The notes: generated from the sequence alone by a model not told the origin. Positions 35,365-43,720 are shown, counted from the first letter of the stretch. The stretch is 64,000 bases of DNA from an uncultured Ruminiclostridium sp. (GCA_910588335.1 CAJUQV010000001.1:124001-188000), one strand, 5' to 3'. Made by a program: numbers and translations.

Positions 35365-37752
35365 ATGGCCGTGACAATTGCTTTGGCGGGAAATCCCAAC
35401 TGCGGAAAGACTACGCTTTTCAATGCGCTAACGGGATCTAACCAGTTTGTGGGAAACTGGCCCGGCGTTACCGTGGAGAAAAAGGAAGGGAAAATGAAAA
35501 AGCGGGAGGACGTTACCATAACCGACCTTCCCGGAATATACTCGCTTTCACCCTATACTCTTGAAGAGGTAGTGGCGCGAAACTATCTTATAACGGAACG
35601 ACCCGACGCTATTTTAAACATAGTGGACGGAACCAATCTTGAAAGAAACCTGTACCTGACGACTCAGCTTGCGGAGCTTGGAATTCCCGTGGTAATCGCC
35701 ATAAATATGATGGACGTTGTGGAGAAAAACGGAGATAAAATAAACACCGATGAGCTTTCAAGGGCGTTGGGATGTAAAGTAGTCACCATATCCGCGTTAA
35801 AAAGCACCGGTATTACAGAAGCGGCGGAGCTTGCGGTTGAAGCCGCCCAAAAGGGAAAACCCATGCCCATGCACACCTTTTCGGGAGCGGTGGAGCACGC
35901 TCTCGCCCATATCGAGGAAGCCACGGTACACGACCTTCCCCCGGAACAGCAGCGCTGGTATTCCATCAAGCTTTTTGAACGTGACGAAAAGGCAATAGAA
36001 CAGCTTAATATTTCCGACAGCGTAAAAAATCACATTGAAAACGATATACGCTCGGCGGAAAAGGAAATGGACGACGACGCGGAAAGCATAATAACCAACG
36101 AGCGGTACATATACATAGATTCGATAATAAAAAGCTGTTATATCAAAAAGAATACGGGACAGCTCACGATGTCGGATAAAATAGACAGAGTGGTTACCAA
36201 CCGCTTTGCGGCTCTTCCTATTTTCGCGGTGATAATGTTTTTGGTGTACTACCTTTCAATAAGCACCGTAGGCACCTTATGCACCGACTGGATGAACGAC
36301 GGAGTGTTCGGCGATGGCTGGCATTTGTTGGGGATAGGCAGCGCCGAATATAACCAGGCGTTGGAAGAATACGCCGAAGCCAATATCTGGACCGATACCG
36401 TCAAGGAAACGGCCGCGCTTGCCGCAGAAGCGGGAGTGTTAGGATCGGAAGATGTAAATTCCGCCATAGAAGACCGTGATTACGACTCCTTTGCCGAAGC
36501 GTTGGAGAGCTACGGCGATGTTATGAGTGAGAACGGCTTTGATCTTGCGGGAATGACGGAATCCGCGCGGGAAAATATTCCCGATACTTCCGATTACGGA
36601 ATATGGGTACCGGGTATTCCGATCCTTGCCGAAAATGGGCTTGACGCGATAAACTGCGCTGGTTGGCTTAAAAGCCTGCTGCTGGATGGAATAGTCGCGG
36701 GTGTAGGCGCGGTATTGGGCTTCCTGCCTCAGATGATGGTGCTGTTTATCCTGCTTGCGTTTCTTGAAGCCTGCGGCTATATGGCGCGCATTGCATTTGT
36801 AATGGACAAAATATTCCGTAAGTTCGGTCTTTCGGGAAAATCATTTATTCCCATGCTTATAGGAACGGGCTGCGGCGTACCGGGAATAATGGCAAGCCGT
36901 ACCATTGAAAATCAGCGGGATAGGAGAATGACCATTATGACTACCACTTTTATCCCTTGCGGCGCAAAGCTTCCGATTATCGCGCTTATATCCTCTGCTT
37001 TGTTCGACGGGGCGTGGTGGGTAGCGCCCAGCGCTTATTTCGCCGGGGTGGCGGCTATCGTTATTTCGGGAATAATGCTTAAGAAAACAAAGATGTTCGC
37101 CGGCGATCCCGCGCCATTTGTAATGGAACTTCCCGCCTATCACTTGCCGACCTTCGGGAATATAATGCACTCCATGTGGGAAAGATCGTGGTCGTTTATC
37201 AAAAAAGCGGGTACCATTATACTTCTTTCTTCCGTAATAATCTGGCTGGGTAACAGCTTCGGAACCTATGCGGCGGAAAGCGGAACCGTATTCGGCTATT
37301 TAAACGAAAATGCGGCCGAAGCTATAAGCGTTCTCGACATTATAGGCGGCTTCATAAGTCCGATTTTCGCACCGCTGGGATTCGGCACTGAAACGGCAGC
37401 TGTCGCCACCATTATGGGACTTGTAGCCAAAGAGGAAATCGTAGGCGTATTCGGAGTTCTGGATTTCGCGGCTATGACTCCTCTGGCCGGATATTCGTTC
37501 CTTCTGTTCAACCTTCTGTGCGCGCCCTGTTTCGCGGCGATAGGAGCTATTAGAAGAGAGATGAACAGCGCAAGGTGGACATGGTTCGCGATAGGGTATC
37601 AGTGTGCGTTTGCCTATGGAGTGTCGCTGATTGTGTACCAGTTTGGAAATATGTTTATGGGAAACGGGAATATTTTCGGGATTTTAGCAGCGGCGGCTGT
37701 GTTGGTAATTGCGGGGTGGCTGCTGTTCAGGAAGAGCAGAGTAAGGGTTTAA
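35365..37752 (+). CDS. feoB: Ferrous iron transporter B
   Basis: 795 residues. The N-terminal G domain has GNPNCGKTTLFNALTGSNQ (G1, about 9-17) and DLPGIYSLSPY (G3, about 54). A helical GDI-like spacer and the membrane domain with two Gate repeats (GVGAVLGFLPQMMVLFILLAFLEACGYMARIAF; later FGTETAAVATIMGLVAKEEIVG) follow. Between the first and second membrane segments is an extra acidic loop of about 130 residues (about 305-430), seen in many clostridial FeoB proteins. It imports Fe(II). The stop codon directly abuts the left end of repeat D copy 2. Confidence 0.96.
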   Translation: MAVTIALAGNPNCGKTTLFNALTGSNQFVGNWPGVTVEKKEGKMKKREDVTITDLPGIYSLSPYTLEEVVARNYLITERPDAILNIVDGTNLERNLYLTTQLAELGIPVVIAINMMDVVEKNGDKINTDELSRALGCKVVTISALKSTGITEAAELAVEAAQKGKPMPMHTFSGAVEHALAHIEEATVHDLPPEQQRWYSIKLFERDEKAIEQLNISDSVKNHIENDIRSAEKEMDDDAESIITNERYIYIDSIIKSCYIKKNTGQLTMSDKIDRVVTNRFAALPIFAVIMFLVYYLSISTVGTLCTDWMNDGVFGDGWHLLGIGSAEYNQALEEYAEANIWTDTVKETAALAAEAGVLGSEDVNSAIEDRDYDSFAEALESYGDVMSENGFDLAGMTESARENIPDTSDYGIWVPGIPILAENGLDAINCAGWLKSLLLDGIVAGVGAVLGFLPQMMVLFILLAFLEACGYMARIAFVMDKIFRKFGLSGKSFIPMLIGTGCGVPGIMASRTIENQRDRRMTIMTTTFIPCGAKLPIIALISSALFDGAWWVAPSAYFAGVAAIVISGIMLKKTKMFAGDPAPFVMELPAYHLPTFGNIMHSMWERSWSFIKKAGTIILLSSVIIWLGNSFGTYAAESGTVFGYLNENAAEAISVLDIIGGFISPIFAPLGFGTETAAVATIMGLVAKEEIVGVFGVLDFAAMTPLAGYSFLLFNLLCAPCFAAIGAIRREMNSARWTWFAIGYQCAFAYGVSLIVYQFGNMFMGNGNIFGILAAAAVLVIAGWLLFRKSRVRV

Positions 37753-37932
37753 CTATAGCAATCCAACAAAAAGATAAACAAATAGGAGCGAAGCGACTAA
37801 TTGTCCTTTCCGCTTCCCTTTCGGACTCCGAAAGGGAAGCGGGGGAGTCCGAAGGACGGGGGCAACGCCCCCAAAGCTCGTGTATTTTTTGCACTATTGT
37901 AATTTTGTTTAAACTTTTTTGTATTGCTATAA
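37752..37932. repeat. MITE-like palindromic element, family D copy 2 (complete)
   Basis: Imperfect terminal inverted repeats of about 20 bases: CTATAGCAATCCAACAAAAA at the left and the complement around TTTTTTGTATTGCTATAAT at the right. The core matches 105-264. It begins at the last base of the feoB stop and separates feoB from its small Cys-rich partner gene. A half family B element (linker TTCGGGTGCAAT, then CTTTGGTTAAG) follows to about 38000. Confidence 0.85.
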
Positions 37933-38042
37933 TCCATTTTAAAACTGTTGAATCAGTGTGATTCGGGTGCAATCTTTGGTTAAGGTATAAACAAATAATA
38001 TTGTATTTTCCGTATTTTTTTGTGTAAAGAAAGGAGCAATCA

Positions 38043-38219
38043 ATGATTTGGATTTCCGAAAATCTCTCGACAATAGTGATTTGTGTTGTCTTGGCAGTGA
38101 TTGTGATAGGGATTGTTATGTCAATGTTAAAAAGCAGAAAAAACGGGAAGTGTTCCTGCGGTAACGACTGCGGGTGCTGTCCTATGGGGGGAAGCTGTCA
38201 CAATAAAATGAATGATTAA
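38043..38219 (+). CDS. FeoB-associated Cys-rich membrane protein
   Basis: 58 residues. ATG follows AAAGGAGCAATC. A single membrane segment (about 9-29; TIVICVVLAVIVIGIVMSML) precedes a short cysteine cluster CSCGNDCGCCPMGGSC. This matches the small FeoB-associated Cys-rich proteins found after feoB in many Firmicutes, which may handle or sense iron at the pore exit (role not proven). It lies 290 bases after feoB, separated by the family D element. A terminator follows at once. Confidence 0.88.
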   Translation: MIWISENLSTIVICVVLAVIVIGIVMSMLKSRKNGKCSCGNDCGCCPMGGSCHNKMND

Positions 38220-38240
38220 ATAAAAAATGCTTATTATTTA

Positions 38241-38276
38241 AAGAGAAGTGCATAACCGAGTTATGCACTTCTTTTA
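38241..38276 (+). terminator. Intrinsic terminator of the feo operon
   Basis: AAGAGAAGTGCATAA pairs with TTATGCACTTCTTTT. Confidence 0.8.
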
Positions 38277-38327
38277 AATTTATAACAGGTTGATTTTTTA
38301 CAACCCATTTTTCTCTCTTTTCCGAGT

Positions 38328-38699
38328 TTATTCAAGCTCGCCAACGATTTCTTTCAGTTTTTCGAGTTGCTCCGCAGAAAGTTTTTTTCTCCCCAAAAGA
38401 GCGGCAAAAAGTTTATCGGCGGAGCCGTCGTAAATCTTATTTATCAATTCGTCGGTTTCCGCCTCCTGAACCTGCTCCTTAGGAATAAGGGCGTGACAGA
38501 GGAAGTTGGGATCAATCCGCTGAATCGCGCCTTTTTTTATACACCTTTTTATGAGAGTATAGGTAGTATTGATATTCCAGCCTACTTCCTCCAATAAAAT
38601 ATCCGCTATTTGCTTGGCTTTTGTGTCTCCGTTTTTCCAAAGGACTTCCATTATTTTAAGCTCGGAGTCGTAAAGCTTGTTTGGAGTTGGTTTTGACAT
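38328..38699 (-). CDS. BlaI/MecI/CopY-family repressor
   Basis: 123 residues. An N-terminal winged helix (SELKIMEVLWKNGDTKAKQIADILLEEVGWNINTTYTLIKRCIKKGAIQRID) and a C-terminal dimerisation helix pair (SAEQLEKLKEIVGELE) are present. Family members repress beta-lactamase, PBP or copper genes and are usually inactivated by a BlaR1-type sensor protease. No such partner is adjacent, so the target is unknown. An inverted-repeat operator lies 25 bases upstream. Confidence 0.88.
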   Translation of the reverse strand: MSKPTPNKLYDSELKIMEVLWKNGDTKAKQIADILLEEVGWNINTTYTLIKRCIKKGAIQRIDPNFLCHALIPKEQVQEAETDELINKIYDGSADKLFAALLGRKKLSAEQLEKLKEIVGELE

Positions 38700-38723
38700 T
38701 AAAGGCGCTCCTTTCTTTTTTGT

Positions 38724-38737
38724 ACTACGATAGTAGT
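38724..38737. promoter_or_regulatory. Candidate BlaI-type operator
   Basis: ACTAC-N4-GTAGT, with a second half TACTACC at 38754. TACTAC/GTAGT halves are typical of this repressor family, which suggests autoregulation. Confidence 0.6.
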
Positions 38738-38904
38738 TTTATTAACAAGTAAATACTACCACAGTCTTATAGATTTGTCAAGAGGTTTTTGGGATTTTGG
38801 GGGATTTTTTGTTTTTTAGGGAGAATAGGTTAATGAAAGCAGTATTTAAGGGAATATGATGGGAGAGGTTAAGTTTGGACAAAAGGAGTGATTGCGGGGA
38901 GAGA

Positions 38905-38998
38905 TAAGCGGCGCAGCCGCGAACGGAGCATAGCGGAGTGAGCCGACGCAAAGCGTCGTCTGATTTTCCGTTAGGAAAATCAGGGCTGCGCCCCTGCG
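38905..38998. repeat. Chain of GC-rich hairpins, non-coding
   Basis: Adjacent small stems: GCGGC/GCCGC, GACGC/GCGTC, CTGATTTTCC/GGAAAATCAG and an enclosing GCGCAGCC/GGCTGCGC. The AT-rich surroundings (38770-38880, 39000-39110) show no gene. Confidence 0.5.
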
Positions 38999-39116
38999 GT
39001 TGGGCAGTTATCTATGTAGGCGCACTTTTGCCTGATGTAACCATTTGCGGAGTTTGATACGCAAGACACAAGCAAAGTATTTCACAGGCACGCATTCATC
39101 AACAATAACCGATCAT

Positions 39117-39350
39117 ACCAATCCATTTTTAAACTGACGTAATACCCACAGTTTAAAAATGGATTGCACCCAAAACACTAATCCTATATTTTAAAAAGAA
39201 TTAGTGTAAGATATAAACTTATACCAATCTTTAATCAAATCTGCAACTTGATTAAAGATTGGTATAATACTGTTATAACTGAGGAATTAGTGCTTCGTGT
39301 GCAATCCCATTTTAAACTGTAAATGTTACATCAGTTTAAAATATTAGAGA
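39117..39350. repeat. Cluster of three family B elements with different stems
   Basis: Unit 1 (39117-39208): ATACCAATCC, stem CATTTTTAAACTG/CAGTTTAAAAATG, linker ATTGCACCCAAAACACTAATC. Unit 2 (39229-39274): TATACCAATC, stem CTTTAATCAA/TTGATTAAAG, GATTGGTATA. Unit 3 (39283-39350): ATTAGTGCTTCGTGTGCAATC, stem CATTTTAAACTG/CAGTTTAAAAT, ATTAG. The last 20 bases of unit 3 encode the C-terminus and stop of the gene at 39331. Confidence 0.82.
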
Positions 39351-40554
39351 CGGAAGAAATCCGGAGGCGGTTATAACATTTCTCAATTTCCTCCTCGCTA
39401 AGCTTGCTGTCATCTATAATTATCGAAACCGTAACATTTGTCCCTATATATTCCATAGCTTTGCCTATAAGCGTTTCCGCTTTCTCGGAAACTTTTGGGG
39501 ACAAGCCTATAAACCTGTTTTCCCCAACCTCCAGGCGGTTTTCAAACTCGCTTGGAGTTACAAAAAGATAAACCGTTCCGGTAAAAGTCTTATCGTTCAA
39601 TATCTCGGCGGTACCCGAAAATCCCTCGCCGTAACCCGCAAGCACGTCTTTTATATCCATGGATACTGAGCTTTTCTTCTCCGAAGCGTTAAAAGAAGTG
39701 CCGTAGAGGGAAGTAAGCGCCTTGTATCTGTCTGCGGTAAAGCTTCTGTTGTCAAGTATTGACTGATCGTAGGAAGTAAAATCCGGAAAACGAAGCTGAG
39801 AAAGAATTATCTCCTCAAAACCCGCCTGCTTAAGCTCCCTCGATAAATCTGAAATATACTTTTTAGTTCCGTCAAGAAACGGATCCAGCCACCTTTTTCC
39901 TCCGTTGGCAGCGGCGGCGTCAAGCCAGAAATAGCTGTCGTCCGCGAAACGGTAACCCGCGCCGTCCACATAAGAGGGGGCGCTGTTATCCATTAAAGCG
40001 GAAATCTCCGCTTTCGGAACAAGACCGCCTGCCTTTATAACCGAGGCTATCTGTCCCGCGGGCATACTGCCCGTTACCAAATCGGTGTCTTTCACATAAC
40101 TGATATTGCTTTTATAAAGAAGTTTTCCCTCTTTGTTTTTCATAGGTAAAATAACCTGATTGTACCCCAACTCCTTGGCGCTGTTTACGGCATTATTCAG
40201 CGCGGTCAGATCGGATATGTCGTTTTCCGACATAATATAGGCTCCGATTTCACCTGCGATTTCCTCCTCGGTGGTTACGGGCTCTGTCGTGATTTCGCCT
40301 CCCGTGACCGTATCCGAAACATCGTCCTCGGTTAAATGAGGCGGAGTGGTAGGAGTCCATCCTTCTATCTCGGTTTCCGTTTCTCCCGACCACAGCTTTA
40401 TCAACGGCCCGGCGGCGGAATATCCCACAAACACAAGCACGCCCGCAATCAATACGAAAATAACGGTTTCCGCCGCTATTTTTGCTCCGGATTTTTTCTT
40501 TTTGTAGAGCCTGTTTTTACTTCTTTTTATTTTGATAGATTTATTGTGTTTCAT
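39331..40554 (-). CDS. Membrane-anchored TIM-barrel-like protein (putative glycoside-hydrolase-like)
   Basis: 407 residues. A very basic N-terminus (KHNKSIKIKRSKNRLYKKKKSG), one membrane segment (about 27-50), an acidic Thr-rich linker (55-100), then an extracytoplasmic domain. Strand/helix units such as LGYNQVILPMKNKEGKLLY, FWLDAAAANGGKRWLDPF and FEEIILSQLRFPDF resemble the DUF4015/GHL15 putative glycosidases. No catalytic pair can be fixed by eye. It starts 15 bases after the RnfA-like gene and is probably co-transcribed with the D-E-A module. The last residues and stop fall in a repeat element. Confidence 0.65.
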   Translation of the reverse strand: MKHNKSIKIKRSKNRLYKKKKSGAKIAAETVIFVLIAGVLVFVGYSAAGPLIKLWSGETETEIEGWTPTTPPHLTEDDVSDTVTGGEITTEPVTTEEEIAGEIGAYIMSENDISDLTALNNAVNSAKELGYNQVILPMKNKEGKLLYKSNISYVKDTDLVTGSMPAGQIASVIKAGGLVPKAEISALMDNSAPSYVDGAGYRFADDSYFWLDAAAANGGKRWLDPFLDGTKKYISDLSRELKQAGFEEIILSQLRFPDFTSYDQSILDNRSFTADRYKALTSLYGTSFNASEKKSSVSMDIKDVLAGYGEGFSGTAEILNDKTFTGTVYLFVTPSEFENRLEVGENRFIGLSPKVSEKAETLIGKAMEYIGTNVTVSIIIDDSKLSEEEIEKCYNRLRISSVSNILN

Positions 40555-40569
40555 ATTAAAAATCTCCTT

Positions 40570-41157
40570 TTAATGCTTGCCCCAGAAAGCGCTTAACGCC
40601 AAGGAAATCACCCCGATATAGATCATGGTAATAGGCATGCCTCTGAAGGATTCGGGAACATTTTCGGAATTCAGCCTGTCCCCGGCGGCATACAGTAAAT
40701 AACCGGCCAGCAGGAAACCGAGACCTGTGCCCAAACCGTAACCGATATAACTGGCGAAGGTGCCGCCAATTCTGCTCTGAATAAACAGCGCGCCTAAAAC
40801 CGCGCAGTTAAACACCGAAAGGTGAACGTACTTTTTGACTTTTTTCTGAATATTGGGGAAAAATCTCCATACCAGCATCAAGGTAAGGATGTAAACCGCC
40901 GAAACTATGAAAATATAAATAAAGGGTATCAGTATATTATAGTACTCCCAGTCGGAAAAATACCTGTCGGTAAGGCAAGTAAGGGCGGAGGAAATCGTTG
41001 TTACATATACAACGCCCACAAATATTCCTATAAGGTTTTCTCTTTTGCGCGCGGCGTACAAAAGCACGTTTACGCCAAGCGCCCGCTCAAAAGCGGCGTT
41101 TTCTATAAATATGCCAAGCAGAGCGGCAGCTAAAAATCTTGAAAAGATCGTTTCCAT
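40570..41157 (-). CDS. RnfA-like membrane subunit lacking one cluster cysteine
   Basis: 195 residues and about six membrane segments, aligning along its length with RnfA/RsxA (family length about 193; C-terminal VPESFRGMPITMIYIGVISLALSAF matches). In the first half-repeat the usual LGLCPF motif reads ALGVNVL, so the cluster cysteine is replaced. The second, FNCAVLGA, is kept. It follows the RnfE-like gene with a 176-base gap holding repeat E6. Functional inference: a membrane core that cannot carry the normal [2Fe-2S] site. Confidence 0.82.
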   Translation of the reverse strand: METIFSRFLAAALLGIFIENAAFERALGVNVLLYAARKRENLIGIFVGVVYVTTISSALTCLTDRYFSDWEYYNILIPFIYIFIVSAVYILTLMLVWRFFPNIQKKVKKYVHLSVFNCAVLGALFIQSRIGGTFASYIGYGLGTGLGFLLAGYLLYAAGDRLNSENVPESFRGMPITMIYIGVISLALSAFWGKH

Positions 41158-41196
41158 TTATTTTATGTTCCTTTTTTGCTTTTAAGTAGATTGTTC

Positions 41197-41306
41197 TATA
41201 ACCGCTGCCGGATGTCCATCCGCATATTAAGCAATGGGTTCCGTCCCTCGGTTCAGTGATCCACCCACTGAACCTCGGATTTGCTTCTCAATTCCGGGAG
41301 CTTGTT
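41197..41306. repeat. Family E element, full copy (E6)
   Basis: Read on the minus strand it starts AACAAGCTCCCGGAATTG and ends GACATCCGGCAGCGGTTATA. An internal perfect stem GGTTCAGTG/CACTGAACC sits between TCCGA and CGA flanks. Other copies (54361-54479, 58817-58992) share the ends but have different internal stems. It lies between the RnfE-like and RnfA-like genes. Confidence 0.75.
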
Positions 41307-41333
41307 ATAGCTGAGCTTAAAAAATGTTATTTT

Positions 41334-41993
41334 TTAATACGTTATTTTTCGGGAAAAATCCTCACGCTCCGTATCCAAACGAGTTTTTCTTCCCAAATAT
41401 CTGCGATAAACAAAGCGAAACAGCCCCGCAAGTACTCCCACCAAAATAAATCCCCCATAAACGTTTTCCATAGCCGACATCTGGAAGGGAAGTGGAATTA
41501 TCGTATTCCAGAGCATATTGTCGGAAAGAATATCCCTGATTGCCCCCACAAGAATACAGGACAAATCAAAGCCTATTGCAAATCCAGCCAGATCTTTAAA
41601 CATCATATGTACGGGACGAAGAAAGAAGCGGCTTTCGGTTTTGGTCATTATAAACGGGTTGGTTACTATAATGGCCAAATAAAGAGAAATCGAGCTTACC
41701 ATATCCGCTCCGAAAATAAGTTCCGTAAGCAGCGTAACCGGAATATATACCAACGACGCTATAAGCGCGTAAAGTCCAATTCTTACCGCAAAGGCTATTT
41801 TTTTCGGCAGAAGCCGACACAGCCCAACGGAAATTACGGTTATAAGAGTAAAAGCCATAGCTATTACCAATGAATTTTTCAGATTCGTAGCGGCGCCTAT
41901 TACCGGACCGGCAAAAAGACCGCTCATTAAAACCATATTTTGATTTATTATACCGTCGGAAAGCTTTACTTTTCCGGTTGTTTTCTGTTCCAT
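41334..41993 (-). CDS. RnfE-like membrane subunit lacking both cluster cysteines
   Basis: 219 residues and about six membrane segments, aligning with RnfE/RsxE. The first motif, normally GLCP, reads FAGPVIGAAT. The second, normally TNCIVVGRAEAF, reads TNPFIMTKTESRF. Both cysteines of the RnfA/RnfE iron-sulfur cluster are therefore absent. Topology and the LVGAIRDIL segment remain family-like. It lies 63 bases after the RnfD-like gene, where a complete Rnf operon would have rnfG. AAGGAAG precedes the ATG. Confidence 0.8.
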   Translation of the reverse strand: MEQKTTGKVKLSDGIINQNMVLMSGLFAGPVIGAATNLKNSLVIAMAFTLITVISVGLCRLLPKKIAFAVRIGLYALIASLVYIPVTLLTELIFGADMVSSISLYLAIIVTNPFIMTKTESRFFLRPVHMMFKDLAGFAIGFDLSCILVGAIRDILSDNMLWNTIIPLPFQMSAMENVYGGFILVGVLAGLFRFVYRRYLGRKTRLDTEREDFSRKITY

Positions 41994-42056
41994 TCAATTC
42001 TTCCTTATTGTTATTTATGGGCAAACGCCTATTTTACCGTCAAAAAGGCATTAACA

Positions 42057-43436
42057 TTATGAATTGCCTTTGTTTCCAGTTTTATTGTTATCGTTCTTTT
42101 TCGGCTGTCTTATCGGACGGCTTTTGGGTTTTCTGATTTCCTTCTCTACCGCGGCTTTTACATTAACGAATGTTTTTTTAATTCCCATTCCTTTTCTTAA
42201 TGACATTAAAAAGCTTTCTTTGCCGTTTTCTTTTCGAATCGGGCGGTTATGCTCGTCTCTGACGATTTTCGGTGGTTTTTTTGACGCTTTGATTATCTTG
42301 TTGTCAACTGCGGGCATATTGTAATTCAAAAGAGGCACAATAATTTCCTGGGTATCGCCCAAGGACTTTCTTTCCCCGCTCTGAGCCTCTTTTCTCACTC
42401 TTTCAAAGCTTCCGGAACTGTTTTTAAGCCATTTGTAAGTGTGCTTTATCACAACTATGGTTCTGTCGGCAAACAGGTCTATGTGAAGAGACACCGCGTT
42501 GGCTATAAGCAGAACGTATACGAAGCTTGCCTCCGCGGAGGTAAGATGTCTGAAAAAAACCATCAGTACGCCTATTACTATACCGTAGTATATTTTTCCC
42601 AAAAATGAATGAGGAAGCGTCTGAGGATCGTTTGCAAGGAAAATAAGTCCGAACAGGATATTGCCGCAAATAAGCTCGATAACGATTGAAGCGCTAACGT
42701 TATCATACATGGGGAACAAAAAAGTACCGGCGGCAAAGGCGGCAAATGTAACCAAAGTTACGGTAGGGGAAAGCGAACGCCTGCACATAAGGCAGATACC
42801 GCATACTATAAGTATCAGCACGTGGGTAGTGCCCAAGGCGCCGATAAAATTGCCCAGAAAAATATCGGTTACCGACATTTCCTGCGCTGTTCCCAATCTT
42901 ACCAGATAACTTTCCAGACCGGAAAACAAAGTTCCCGCGTAAGGTTCAAACACGGGTATTTCTTCCCCTATTTTCGGAAACATCAATACCTGTGACGGCC
43001 AGCAGACGGACAAAAAGGCATAGCTTACGCAGGCGGGATTAAAAATATAATTGTTTTTGCCGCCGAAAATATGCTTAATGCCCATAGCCAAAGCCGCGCC
43101 GAAAACAATATAGCCGTAGCCTATCGTGGCGGGCATCATAAGACCCAGACACATTCCGCTGACAACGGTGGAAAGATCCTTGGGGTTATAGGTCTTACCC
43201 GTCATTTTACAAAAAAGCCAGTCGGCGGCAATGCTTACCGCAACGCCGGCAGCGCAGATAATCAGCGCCCTTAAACCCCAGCGCCATACCGCCATTATCA
43301 GAAGAGCGCAAAGACAAACAAGCTGATCGCCGTAGATGGAGCGGTATTTTCTGCCGAAAAGCACTCTTTTTCCGTCTCCCGCTATTTTTATATCCTCGCC
43401 GTTTTTCACGGCAAAAGTTTTTTCGGAATTTGACAT
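42057..43436 (-). CDS. RnfD/NqrB-like membrane subunit without flavinylation motif, with basic tail
   Basis: 459 residues. The first 340 align with RnfD/RsxD: LSTVVSGMCLGLMMP, KHIFGGKNNYIFNPACVSY, FLGNFIGALGTTHV, IFLANDPQTLPH and the final ANAVSLHIDLF. The region that normally holds SGATPL or SQATPL with the covalent-FMN threonine reads TLFSGLESYLVRLG and has no A-T-P. Residues about 345-459 form an extra hydrophilic, strongly basic tail (KKPPKIVRD, RKPKSRPIRQPKKND). It is first in the D-E-A operon, with AGAGG before the ATG. No RnfB, RnfC or RnfG gene is in the window. Confidence 0.85.
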   Translation of the reverse strand: MSNSEKTFAVKNGEDIKIAGDGKRVLFGRKYRSIYGDQLVCLCALLIMAVWRWGLRALIICAAGVAVSIAADWLFCKMTGKTYNPKDLSTVVSGMCLGLMMPATIGYGYIVFGAALAMGIKHIFGGKNNYIFNPACVSYAFLSVCWPSQVLMFPKIGEEIPVFEPYAGTLFSGLESYLVRLGTAQEMSVTDIFLGNFIGALGTTHVLILIVCGICLMCRRSLSPTVTLVTFAAFAAGTFLFPMYDNVSASIVIELICGNILFGLIFLANDPQTLPHSFLGKIYYGIVIGVLMVFFRHLTSAEASFVYVLLIANAVSLHIDLFADRTIVVIKHTYKWLKNSSGSFERVRKEAQSGERKSLGDTQEIIVPLLNYNMPAVDNKIIKASKKPPKIVRDEHNRPIRKENGKESFLMSLRKGMGIKKTFVNVKAAVEKEIRKPKSRPIRQPKKNDNNKTGNKGNS

Positions 43437-43576
43437 ATTACCTCTTTATTGTACCTATTAAAAGCTTATTTACGCATTTCGCGAATAAAACGCAATTATG
43501 TGAAAATAAACACAAATAGGCGCGTAAAAATTTTATTTTAAATCCGGTTTATTTTTCTGTTTCTGAATATATTATT

Positions 43577-43634
43577 TATACCAATCCCATTTTAAACCGA
43601 CGTAATATCCACAATTTTAAAAGTAATCGGTATT
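43577..43634. repeat. Family B element, single hairpin
   Basis: TATACCAATCCCATTTTAAAC and the complement-like ATTTTAAAAGTAATCGGTATTA. Part of the 368-base gap upstream of the RnfD-like gene and the MecA-like gene; no gene is seen in 43437-43804. Confidence 0.7.
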
Positions 43635-43720
43635 ACAGACGTTTTTCCGATTGCAATCCAATGCGTAATCGGAATAAAATCGGGACAAAAACGCACTCCC
43701 AATACTTTTTTAATCTTGTA

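Noticed and set aside
39117..39350. Possible CRISPR array
   Set aside because: Repeats are palindromes of different stem sequence with irregular spacing and no unique spacers; no cas genes nearby.
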